Below, in pieces: positions 1-5,299 of a stretch of DNA of 7,525 nucleotides (position 1 is its first letter; every line of letters begins with the position of its first letter). Origin of the DNA: Pseudomonadota bacterium (GTDB taxonomy: Bacteria > Pseudomonadota > Alphaproteobacteria > Rhizobiales > Xanthobacteraceae); assembly GCA_963205465.1 (NCBI GenBank), contig CAUJKG010000068.1, positions 1 to 7,525 on the forward strand. The letters run 5' to 3'. The position numbers were made by a program, and so were the translations under genes. The notes beneath the pieces are model-generated. The model was not told the DNA's origin. It did no database searches and saw only the letters and a program-made list of their open reading frames with translations.

Positions 1-655
1 GATAGCCCGTCGCAAGCCAGCCTGCTGCAATCAGCAGCCCGACGATGACGCCGCCGAGAATGTCGCGTGGGCTGTTGCGAAACCGGTCGTTCGAGAACGC
101 AAAGATTGCAAGCACCACGGCGAGCAGCGCCGCAGGAAGCAGGCGCGCGAGGGACGCGCCGAGCGCAAATTCGAGATGGCGCGGAATAGACGGCAGCGTT
201 CCAAAGCTAATCGTGGTTGGCGCGGCGATTGCTATGCGCAGCGGAGCGATAATCCCGCTCAGCGTCGCATAGGCCGATATGCCGAGACAGAGCAACACGA
301 CGAAGGAACGCAAGTTGCCCTGGGCAAGCAACACAAGGGAGCGTGAGCCGCAAGCATTTGCGGTTATCATGCCATATCCGAAGATGATCCCGCCCAATGG
401 GATTACGAGCCAGGAAAGCGGTGCGGATAGGTAAATAGAGCGGCTTAGATCGAGCAATCCAAGCGCTTCAAGTGTCTGTGTCACGACGACAGCGACGGCA
501 ACTGCGAGCGCATAACTCGAAATCTTGCGGCGATCGTCCGTGACCCACAATCCCTTAAAGCCCGCCGTCAAGCAAAAGCCCGTACGCTGAACCGTGACGC
601 CGAATGCAATGCCGATGGCCAAACCGGCCCAGAGCGAGAGGATTATGGGAGACAT
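1..655 (-). CDS. YeeE/YedE family sulfur-compound transporter, C-terminus cut by window edge
   Basis: Inner-membrane permease of the YeeE/YedE (DUF395, TsuA-like) family, some members of which import thiosulfate. The frame read leftward from ATG 655 is open for 218 codons to the window edge. It is almost wholly hydrophobic, with several membrane helices. Family marks are QRTGFC (Cys28) and the strongly conserved NACGSRSLVLLAQGNLRS block (Cys102 in NACGS); equivalent cysteines in TsuA line the thiosulfate path. An in-frame TAA lies four codons before the ATG, so this is the first possible start. No clear Shine-Dalgarno precedes it (upstream is TAAGCGCAAACC), and the start sits in the loop of an inverted repeat (620-680), suggesting translation coupled to fccB. 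It begins 39 bases after the fccB stop and is probably the third gene of fccA-fccB-permease. The family call is firm; the substrate (thiosulfate, sulfide or another sulfur species) is inferred from context. Confidence 0.88.
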   Translation of the reverse strand, partial: MSPIILSLWAGLAIGIAFGVTVQRTGFCLTAGFKGLWVTDDRRKISSYALAVAVAVVVTQTLEALGLLDLSRSIYLSAPLSWLVIPLGGIIFGYGMITANACGSRSLVLLAQGNLRSFVVLLCLGISAYATLSGIIAPLRIAIAAPTTISFGTLPSIPRHLEFALGASLARLLPAALLAVVLAIFAFSNDRFRNSPRDILGGVIVGLLIAAGWLATGY

Positions 656-680
656 GGTTTGCGCTTACTGGGCCGGTTTG
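620..680 (-). repeat. Inverted repeat enclosing the permease start codon
   Basis: CAAACCGGCCCAG (620-632) is perfectly complementary to CTGGGCCGGTTTG (668-680), a 13-bp stem with a 35-nt loop. In the fccA-fccB-permease mRNA the 5' arm lies in the intergenic gap and the 3' arm covers about codons 8-12 of the permease. The start codon at 655-653 is inside the loop. There is no U-tract, so it is not a standard terminator. It may control initiation or mRNA stability, or make permease translation depend on ribosomes arriving from fccB. Confidence 0.55.
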
Positions 681-694
681 AGTGGATCAAGTGC

Positions 695-1993
695 CTAGGC
701 TTTCGTGCCCCAGGCGTCGTTGGCGATCGCGTTGTACCAGGCGACCCCGTAATCCGCCTCGAGCTTGCGGAATTCCGGCGAAGCATCGCGCGGGCTGACG
801 CCGCCTGAGCCTTTTATCTCGTTCAGTTTGCCATTTACGACGTCATAGACGTTCGCAACGGAAATCCCATAGTCGGGAGCGACGAGGCTGTAGCAGGTAT
901 TGGCCCACGAAGCTGTTGGCGCCGGCCTTCCTGCGAACGAGGCAGCAATGACGGCTGCGGCAAGCTTACCCTGCGCGTTTGCCACGAAGCCGGATTTCGG
1001 CATCGGAGACGCAGCGGTTGCATCGCCGATCACATAAATGTCGGCGACCTGTGTGGATTCGAACGTCTCCGCCTTGATCGGGACCCAGCCGTTTGATGCC
1101 GTGACACCGGCGCGGTCTGCGATGAAGCCGGCCTTCTGCGGCGGCACTACGTTCAGCACTGACGCTTTATGTATTTTGCCGAACTCGGTTTCGACTTCGC
1201 GGCTTTTTGCATCGACGCGGACAACTTTTCCGCCCTTTGAAACCGGTACCCACTCGATCATTTCGCCGTAGAACTTCTTCCAGCCGTCGAGGAAAAGCCC
1301 CTGCTTGGAGAAGTTTTCCTTCGCATCGAGTACGAGGATCTTCGACTTAGGCTTTCGCGTCTTGAAATAGTGGCCGATCATACTGACGCGCTCGTAGGGT
1401 CCCGGCGGGCAACGGAACGGATTTTCGGGAGCCGCGAGGATGAAGGTGCCGCCGTCCGGCATCGCGTCGAGCTGCCGTTTCAGAAGCTGCGTTTGCGGGC
1501 CTGCCTGCCACGCGTGGGGTGCGAGTTGAGCTGCTGATTGATCGTAGCCCGAGAGTTCGCCCCAGCGGATATCAATGCCTGGCGAAAGGATAAGCTTGTC
1601 GTATTGAAGAACCCGGCCGCCAGCGAGTGTCACGGTCTTCTTCTTGTTATCGACATCGTTTGCCAGCGCGTGGATTACTTGCACACCGAGCGCGCGCAAT
1701 TCGTTGTAATTATGCCCCTGTTGTTCGAAGGTGCGTAGCCCGCCGAAGTGCAGGTTGGTGAATGGACAAGTGTAATATCGCTGGAGTGGCTCCACGAGCG
1801 TCACTTGAATCTTGCTATTTGCGCGCTTGAGGTACTTCGCGGCAGTCGCCCCGCCAAAGCCACCGCCGATCACGACCACGCGTCCGGCTGAGCCTTGTGC
1901 GATCGCCGGCATCGACAGCGACATCAGGCCTGCACCCGCTCCACCAAGAAGCCGCAACGTGTGGCGGCGAGAAATCATTTTCGTAGTCATCAT
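695..1993 (-). CDS. fccB: Flavocytochrome c sulfide dehydrogenase, flavoprotein subunit
   Basis: FAD subunit of periplasmic sulfide dehydrogenase: it oxidises sulfide to sulfur and passes electrons to the haem subunit FccA. The 432-residue protein opens with a Tat signal (SRRHTLRLLGG from residue 8, cleavage near AIAQG about 34). The Rossmann FAD motif VVVIGGGFGGATAAKYL spans residues 39-55 and the second FAD motif IYVIGDAT spans 319-326. All three key cysteines of the family are visible: Cys76 in YYTCPF, the site of covalent flavin attachment in Allochromatium FccB, and Cys195 (FRCPPGPYERV) and Cys367 (NTCYSLV), which form the redox disulfide. The C-terminal FCSD flavin-binding domain runs from about 362 to 430. 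Length is normal. The start overlaps the fccA stop as ATGA, with GGAG six to nine bases upstream, so the two subunits are translationally coupled. A second ATG three bases downstream (1990) is an equally possible start. Confidence 0.95.
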   Translation of the reverse strand: MMTTKMISRRHTLRLLGGAGAGLMSLSMPAIAQGSAGRVVVIGGGFGGATAAKYLKRANSKIQVTLVEPLQRYYTCPFTNLHFGGLRTFEQQGHNYNELRALGVQVIHALANDVDNKKKTVTLAGGRVLQYDKLILSPGIDIRWGELSGYDQSAAQLAPHAWQAGPQTQLLKRQLDAMPDGGTFILAAPENPFRCPPGPYERVSMIGHYFKTRKPKSKILVLDAKENFSKQGLFLDGWKKFYGEMIEWVPVSKGGKVVRVDAKSREVETEFGKIHKASVLNVVPPQKAGFIADRAGVTASNGWVPIKAETFESTQVADIYVIGDATAASPMPKSGFVANAQGKLAAAVIAASFAGRPAPTASWANTCYSLVAPDYGISVANVYDVVNGKLNEIKGSGGVSPRDASPEFRKLEADYGVAWYNAIANDAWGTKA

Positions 1994-2304
1994 TTCTGCT
2001 CCGCAAAATACTTGGCAAGCGCTTCGATTTGTTCGTCCGTGTATCCCTTGGCGATACGGTTCATGATTGTTGTCGCTGGAGTAGGTGTTTCGCTTTTAAA
2101 CGCCTTCATCACAGCGGCGAGCGCGGTGGCAGGCCGCCCCGCAAGCGTCGGGATTTTCCCGTTGGATTTGCCGTTGGTGCCGTGGCAATTGGCGCAGGGG
2201 CCTGCAAGCACCGCCGTGTCTGCTGCAGACTGCGCCGACAGCGGACCGCTGCTTACTAAAAAAAGAAATGCAGCGGTTGCTGTAGCGAAAATCTTACGAT
2301 CCAT
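1990..2304 (-). CDS. fccA: Monoheme c-type cytochrome, haem subunit of sulfide dehydrogenase
   Basis: Small class I cytochrome c of 104 residues that should accept electrons from FccB in the periplasm and hand them to the respiratory chain. A Sec signal peptide (MDRK, then a hydrophobic stretch ending LSAQS near residue 26) is followed by one haem site, CANCH at 37-41. Met81 (TIMNRIAKGYTDEQ) is the likely sixth haem ligand. Only one haem site is present, so this is the monoheme type, unlike the diheme FccA of Allochromatium. The ATG at 2304 is chosen because GGGGA sits a few bases upstream; a longer frame reaching 2325 would need a TTG start and would bury that site in the coding region. It overlaps fccB by four bases and is first in the leftward operon. 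It could also be called soxE-like; the partnership with FccB is inferred from the overlap. Confidence 0.92.
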   Translation of the reverse strand: MDRKIFATATAAFLFLVSSGPLSAQSAADTAVLAGPCANCHGTNGKSNGKIPTLAGRPATALAAVMKAFKSETPTPATTIMNRIAKGYTDEQIEALAKYFAEQK

Positions 2305-2353
2305 CGGCTTCCCCAGTTTTAACAATGAAAAGTTGTGTTTATATATATTCTAC

Positions 2354-2381
2354 ATTCTAGAATTACATCAGCAAGTGCCAA
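2354..2381 (-). promoter_or_regulatory. Predicted sigma70-like promoter of fccAB with overlapping palindrome
   Basis: On the minus strand TTGGCA (2381-2376) is followed 16 bases later by TAGAAT (2359-2354). Transcription would start near 2347, leaving a leader of roughly 40 bases before the fccA ATG at 2304. The -10 box is embedded in the perfect palindrome ATTCTAGAAT (2354-2363). A further ATTC at 2347-2350 makes ATTC-N9-GAAT, close to but not identical with the ATTC-N8-GAAT described for the sulfide repressor SqrR. A second TAGAAT lies at 2352-2347 with a weaker -35 match. This is prediction from sequence alone. Confidence 0.5.
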
Positions 2382-2490
2382 CTGAGCAAAAAGCGGCTGA
2401 TTTTTCGCGGAAAACTGAAATTGAAAGCAAAACAAGAGAAACCGTTACAAAAAGAAATTTACGCAACACAGAATAATCACGTAAATAAAT

Positions 2491-2520
2491 TTGACAGATG
2501 GAAACGTCATTGCCTAGAAT
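2491..2520 (+). promoter_or_regulatory. Predicted sigma70-like promoter of the fccB-like/soxYZ operon
   Basis: TTGACA (2491-2496) matches the -35 consensus perfectly and is followed 18 bases later by TAGAAT (2515-2520), one mismatch from the -10 consensus. AT-rich sequence (GTAAATAAAT) directly upstream could act as an UP element. The start point would be near 2527, giving a leader of about 86 bases to the ATG at 2613. It is the best promoter match seen in the window. Confidence 0.65.
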
Positions 2521-2524
2521 TTCG

Positions 2525-2534
2525 CCACTAGTGG
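2525..2534. promoter_or_regulatory. Palindrome at the predicted transcription start, candidate operator
   Basis: CCACTAGTGG is a perfect 10-bp palindrome placed 5 bases after the -10 box, over the predicted start point, where a bound repressor would block the promoter. Like the palindrome over the fccA -10 box it is centred on CTAG, but its outer bases differ, so a shared regulator is only a possibility. Confidence 0.3.
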
Positions 2535-2612
2535 GCGCTTGATTCAGTCGGCGCATCCGCGAGCGGGCCGGTCGGCCAATCCAGAAAAATTTAGCCCCGA
2601 AGGAGGGAAACG

Positions 2613-3941
2613 ATGATTAATCGTCGTGGTTTTTTTGGCGCGTCGGCTGGTGCGATAACGCTCGCCGCAACGACGCCAGGAGCATTAGCTGCTCCCACAA
2701 TTCTTAACAGCACCACTGAAATCATGCCGAAAGGCAAAGCGCCACGCGTCGTGATCGCTGGCGGCGGTTGGGGCGGTCTTTCGGCGGCGCGTCATCTTCG
2801 CGAGAAAGCACCAGACGCCGAAGTCGTCGTGCTGGAGCGCAATCCGTTCTTCTGGTCCTGCCCAATCAGCAATAAATGGGTCATCGACATCGTCGATAGC
2901 GCCTATCTCATGCACGACATGCTCGCGCCTGCGCGCAAGTATGGCTACAAACTTGTGCAGACCGAGATCACCAATATCGAGCGCGACAAGAAACTGGTTC
3001 GCACCTCGCAAGGAACGATCTCTTACGATTATCTCATTATTTCCGACGGCATCCGCGATGCTTATGACGTCTGGTTCGGCAACGACCAGAAGGCGATCGA
3101 TCATACCAAGCTGAATTTCCCGTCCGCCTATATTCCCAGTTCGCAGGCGATGACGGTGAAGAACAAGATCCGTAATTTCAAGGGCGGCAACTTCGTCATG
3201 ACGCTGCCGCCGCCACCGCATCGCTGCCCGCCGTCACCTTATGAGCGTGCGTGCATCATTGCCTGGCATATGAAGACCAATAAGATTCCGGGCAAGGTCA
3301 TCATCCTGGATCCGAAGCCGCGCATTATGCCGATCGGCGGCGGTTTCAAGGCAGCCTTCGACGAGTTGTATCCGGATATTATTCAATACGTTCCGAATGC
3401 CGGAGTGAAAGAGGTCGACCCGTTCAAGAAGGAAATCAAGACTGCGGCAGGCGACTTCAAGTTCGATGACGCGATCCTGATGCCACCGCACCAGGCTGGA
3501 AACATGGTTTGGAGCGCGGACCTGATCGGGAAGACACCGGACGGAAAACCGACCAACTGGGCAGCGATTCATCCCACGCATCTGCACGCGCAGGGTGACG
3601 ACAGCGTTTATATCGTCGGCGATGCGATGGGTGCGGTGTCGAAGCAGTTCGGCCATTATCCGAAGAGCGCGCATGTCGCGAATTATGTCGGCAAGATCGT
3701 TGCCGGATATATTGGCGAGCGCCTTGCCGGTAAGCAGGTGACCGTACGGCTGCCGGACAACCTGTGCTACATGCTGGTCAACGGCAGCCCGCGTGAGGCG
3801 ATTTCGGTGCAGTTCGACTACGAGTTGCTGCCCGACGGCACGATCAAGCAGACCCAGATTGACATTGATGTTCGCACGCCAGACCTGCTGGAAGAGGACT
3901 TCAAATGGGCGAAAAGGATGTTTACTGACTTCCTTGTATAA
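2613..3941 (+). CDS. FCSD-like FAD-dependent sulfide dehydrogenase flavoprotein (fccB/soxF-like paralogue)
   Basis: Second flavoprotein of the sulfide dehydrogenase family, clearly diverged from the fccB on the other strand. The 442 residues begin with a Tat signal (NRRGFFGASAG from residue 3, cleavage near LAAP about 28), so it acts in the periplasm. The FAD motif VVIAGGGWGGLSAARHL is at 46-62 and VYIVGDAMG at 332-340. The three family cysteines are kept: Cys83 (WSCPISN, possible flavin attachment), Cys205 (HRCPPSPYERA) and Cys385 (NLCYMLV, redox pair). The C-terminal FCSD domain is present but diverged. An excellent ribosome binding site (AGGAGGG) ends 5 bases before the ATG. No cytochrome gene adjoins it. 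Instead soxY and soxZ follow within 50 bases, resembling soxF in sox clusters. Its partner cytochrome could be FccA or a protein encoded elsewhere. Substrate could be sulfide or a SoxYZ-bound sulfane; the sequence does not decide. Confidence 0.88.
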   Translation: MINRRGFFGASAGAITLAATTPGALAAPTILNSTTEIMPKGKAPRVVIAGGGWGGLSAARHLREKAPDAEVVVLERNPFFWSCPISNKWVIDIVDSAYLMHDMLAPARKYGYKLVQTEITNIERDKKLVRTSQGTISYDYLIISDGIRDAYDVWFGNDQKAIDHTKLNFPSAYIPSSQAMTVKNKIRNFKGGNFVMTLPPPPHRCPPSPYERACIIAWHMKTNKIPGKVIILDPKPRIMPIGGGFKAAFDELYPDIIQYVPNAGVKEVDPFKKEIKTAAGDFKFDDAILMPPHQAGNMVWSADLIGKTPDGKPTNWAAIHPTHLHAQGDDSVYIVGDAMGAVSKQFGHYPKSAHVANYVGKIVAGYIGERLAGKQVTVRLPDNLCYMLVNGSPREAISVQFDYELLPDGTIKQTQIDIDVRTPDLLEEDFKWAKRMFTDFLV

Positions 3942-3949
3942 GGACCATC

Positions 3950-3977
3950 TGCGGCGCGCGTGAAAGCGCGCGCCGCA
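3950..3977 (+). repeat. Perfect 11-bp GC-rich hairpin between the flavoprotein gene and soxY
   Basis: TGCGGCGCGCG (3950-3960) pairs perfectly with CGCGCGCCGCA (3967-3977) around a 6-base loop TGAAAG. It starts 8 bases after the flavoprotein stop and ends 4 bases before GGAG (3982-3985), the soxY ribosome binding site. No U-tract follows, so it is unlikely to be a simple terminator. It more likely protects the upstream mRNA from 3' decay, sets the flavoprotein to SoxYZ expression ratio, or limits access to the soxY start. Confidence 0.7.
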
Positions 3978-3991
3978 TAGCGGAGTTTATG

Positions 3992-4426
3992 ATGGATTTC
4001 ACGAGGCGAGAAACGCTGATAGGCGCGTTCGCGATATGCGTCGTCTCGGCGCCGTTGTTTGCGCAGGGCGCAGTCAAAGCCATTATCGATGAGTTCGCAG
4101 CAGGCAACGCGCCGCAGCAGGGCAAGATCGAACTCGAAATCCCGTTCACCGCGGACAATCCAAATGCGGTGCCGGTCGGAATTAAAATCGACAGCCCAAT
4201 GACTTCGCAATCTTATTGCCGGGAAGTTGCGCTGATTGCCGAAGGTAATCCGCGGCCGCTGGTCTCTCGATTTTCTTTTGAGCCGGGGCTTTCGGTGCCG
4301 CAGCTATCGACGCGTATCCGGCTTGCCGATACGCAGCATGTAACGCTTCTTGCAAAAATGAATGACGGCTCCGTCTTCATCGCGCGCAAGGAAGTCACCG
4401 TAACCGCTGGCGGATGCGGCGGCTGA
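3992..4426 (+). CDS. soxY: Sulfur carrier protein SoxY
   Basis: Sulfur-carrying subunit of the periplasmic SoxYZ complex. Sulfur intermediates are bound to a cysteine near the flexible C-terminus and presented to the Sox enzymes. The 144-residue protein has a Tat-type leader (FTRRETLIGAFA, cleavage near LFAQG about 26), a mature immunoglobulin-like domain, and ends in the diagnostic GGCGG with the carrier Cys142. Cys76 (QSYCREV) is a second mature-region cysteine. Two adjacent ATGs exist; the second (3992) is chosen because GGAG is then 6 bases away, whereas it is only 3 bases from the ATG at 3989. The gene follows the fccB-like gene after a strong hairpin and precedes soxZ by 11 bases. Neither soxXA, soxB nor soxCD is visible, so they must be elsewhere if the full pathway operates. 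Confidence 0.93.
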   Translation: MDFTRRETLIGAFAICVVSAPLFAQGAVKAIIDEFAAGNAPQQGKIELEIPFTADNPNAVPVGIKIDSPMTSQSYCREVALIAEGNPRPLVSRFSFEPGLSVPQLSTRIRLADTQHVTLLAKMNDGSVFIARKEVTVTAGGCGG

Positions 4427-4437
4427 GGGTGGAAAAC

Positions 4438-4764
4438 ATGTCGACGCCTCCGCGTATCTGGATCAGCAATCGCTCGCCGAAGAAAGGCGAAGTCGTCATC
4501 GTTCGCGCTCTGGTAGCCCACGCGATGGAAACGGGATTTCGCAAGCGAGCCAGCGGCGAACTCATTCCGCGCAAGATCATCAACAGATTTGACTGTACAC
4601 TGAATGGCAAGCCCGTCATTTCATGGCACCTAGATACCGGGGTTTCCATAAACCCCTATCTTGAATTCCGGTTCAAAGCCGAAGAAGCGGGTAACCTGAA
4701 AATGATCTGGACGGACGATGATAAGTCGACCGTCGAGGTGATCGAGAAGATTGCTCTCGCCTGA
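4438..4764 (+). CDS. soxZ: Sulfur carrier complex subunit SoxZ
   Basis: Partner of SoxY in the heterodimeric sulfur carrier. The 108-residue product has no signal peptide, as is normal for SoxZ, which is carried across the membrane with SoxY by the Tat system. Family marks include KKGEVVIVRALVAHAMETG (15-33), the LIPRKIINRF block (42-51), and WTDDDKSTVE near the C-terminus (91-100). ATG 4438 is chosen because GAGGGTGG lies just upstream; an in-frame ATG at 4414 would overlap the end of soxY by 13 bases and add eight residues not typical of SoxZ. It is the last recognised gene of the operon. Confidence 0.93.
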   Translation: MSTPPRIWISNRSPKKGEVVIVRALVAHAMETGFRKRASGELIPRKIINRFDCTLNGKPVISWHLDTGVSINPYLEFRFKAEEAGNLKMIWTDDDKSTVEVIEKIALA

Positions 4765-4784
4765 TTGTCGCGATGCCTAAATCC

Positions 4785-4823
4785 TCAGTGCCGGCGCCGA
4801 CTGAATAGCTTTCGTTATTTTTT
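4785..4823 (+). terminator. Weak terminator candidate after soxZ
   Basis: TCAGT (4785-4789) and ACTGA (4800-4804) enclose a GC-rich core. A second small stem follows at once, AATAGC (4804-4809) with GTTATT (4814-4819) around TTTC, containing one G-U pair. This runs into a T-tract ending at 4823. The two stems share base 4804 and so are alternatives or nearly stacked. Position 20 bases after the soxZ stop suits operon termination, but both stems are weak. Confidence 0.35.
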
Positions 4824-4943
4824 GCCGCAGGTTGGCAACTTCTTAGATAATTCGACTGCGTCCCAAGCCGCTTTGTAAGTGGCAATCCTACGTTCTAAGT
4901 CGCAGTCTCCTGAAATATTCTGAATCAAGCGCTCAATTCGCAT
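4815..4943 (-). CDS. Doubtful 42-residue open frame, no known family
   Basis: ATG 4943 to TAA 4815 would encode a hydrophilic, probably helical peptide with cysteines at residues 14 and 39 and a Lys-rich end (LSKKLPTCGKK from 32). The central DLERRIATYKAAWDAVEL looks like an amphipathic helix and composition is protein-like. Against it: no Shine-Dalgarno, an in-frame TAA directly abuts the ATG, and the 3' end overlaps the soxZ terminator candidate. It could be a small protein gene, a remnant, or chance. Confidence 0.22.
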   Translation of the reverse strand: MRIERLIQNISGDCDLERRIATYKAAWDAVELSKKLPTCGKK

Positions 4944-5048
4944 TTATACGGTTGAGCGTCGACGGTTCGCGCGCTTCGCGCCTATGTGCGGGATGAACGC
5001 AAGATCGACCGGCGGCAATTTCTCGCTATCGGTTTCTGGCGGCGAGTA

Positions 5049-5120
5049 ATGAGCGAGATTGACTACAAGAGAGCGTTTAACAACGATCGGGACGAAGACT
5101 ATTTCAAAGGGGCATTCTAA
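5049..5120 (+). CDS. Doubtful short open frame, possible remnant of a larger gene
   Basis: ATG 5049 to TAA 5120 would encode 23 residues rich in charged and aromatic amino acids (MSEIDYKRAF at the start, YFKGAF at the end). The same frame is open back to a TGA at 4953, 54 codons in all, and contains the protein-like stretch RDERKIDRRQFLAIGFWRRV. GTG 4986 would be an upstream start giving 44 residues. No good ribosome binding site precedes any start. I do not recognise a family. A degraded gene end or a very small gene are both possible, as is chance. Confidence 0.2.
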   Translation: MSEIDYKRAFNNDRDEDYFKGAF

Positions 5121-5182
5121 CGCGATGCCGACAAGCCAGTGACGCAAATGCCTTTAAACCAATAGACCAGCCGGACTACTCG

Positions 5183-5194
5183 GCCCGGCCGGGC
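5183..5194. promoter_or_regulatory. Perfect 12-bp palindrome beside the coxC promoter
   Basis: GCCCGGCCGGGC reads the same on both strands and ends 2 bases before the predicted coxC -35 box, a position suited to an activator or repressor. It has no loop, so it is more a protein-binding site than a hairpin. In GC-rich DNA such a palindrome can arise by chance. Confidence 0.25.
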
Positions 5195-5196
5195 AC

Positions 5197-5226
5197 TTGG
5201 CACGAACGCAAAACTTACCTTAGAAT
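5197..5226 (+). promoter_or_regulatory. Predicted sigma70-like promoter of coxC
   Basis: TTGGCA (5197-5202) is followed 18 bases later by TAGAAT (5221-5226), giving a start near 5233 and a leader of about 67 bases. Both hexamers are identical to those of the predicted fccAB promoter, and the -10 equals that of the fccB-like/soxYZ promoter. It implies coxC may be transcribed without a special sigma factor. Confidence 0.5.
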
Positions 5227-5299
5227 TGCTCAATCGCGCGACAGATGTGCCGTATCGCGAAAAGAGCAACCCTTCCGATGGGTAGGGGAGGAAGCGTTA

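Larger units (their letters stand above)
2305..2612. other. Divergent A-rich control region between fccAB and the fccB-like/soxYZ arm
   Basis: No gene is seen in these 308 bases. The part 2330-2490 is much richer in A and T than the flanking genes and contains A-tracts typical of upstream promoter elements. It holds one promoter on each strand, listed separately. A loose inverted repeat, ATTTACG (2457-2463) and CGTAAAT (2480-2486), 16 bases apart, lies just upstream of the plus-strand -35 box. From about 2521 the sequence becomes GC-rich and forms the leader of the plus-strand mRNA, ending in a strong ribosome binding site (AGGAGGG, 2601-2607). Confidence 0.7.
4765..5299. other. Long intergenic stretch between soxZ and coxC with no recognised gene
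   Basis: These 535 bases hold no recognisable gene. From left to right they contain a weak terminator candidate, a doubtful 42-codon frame on the minus strand, a doubtful open frame on the plus strand, a GC-rich palindrome, and the coxC promoter and leader. In Oligotropha carboxidovorans coxB precedes coxC; nothing resembling coxB was seen here. The stretch may hold decayed coding sequence. Confidence 0.6.

Noticed and set aside
2305..2325. Longer fccA starting at 2325
   Set aside because: It needs a TTG start and would place the clear GGGGA ribosome binding site of ATG 2304 inside the coding region.
2366..2381. Sigma54 promoter before fccA (TGGCAC then TTGC)
   Set aside because: TTGC follows TGGCAC at once instead of after 5 bases, so the spacing is wrong.
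2685..3674. Minus-strand frames opposite the fccB-like gene
   Set aside because: Antisense shadows without ribosome binding sites or recognisable domains.
3950..3980. Rho-independent terminator after the fccB-like gene
   Set aside because: The stem is strong but no T-run follows, and soxY begins at once.
4414..4437. Earlier soxZ start at 4414
   Set aside because: It overlaps the end of soxY and adds residues not typical of SoxZ, while ATG 4438 has a good ribosome binding site.
4944..5147. 67-codon minus-strand frame in the soxZ-coxC gap
   Set aside because: No ribosome binding site or family resemblance. It overlaps the more protein-like plus-strand frame and looks like its shadow.
5197..5213. 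Sigma54 promoter before coxC (TGGCACG)
   Set aside because: The -24-like element is good, but the -12 position, 12 bases after GG, reads AA and not GC. The sigma70-like reading is better.
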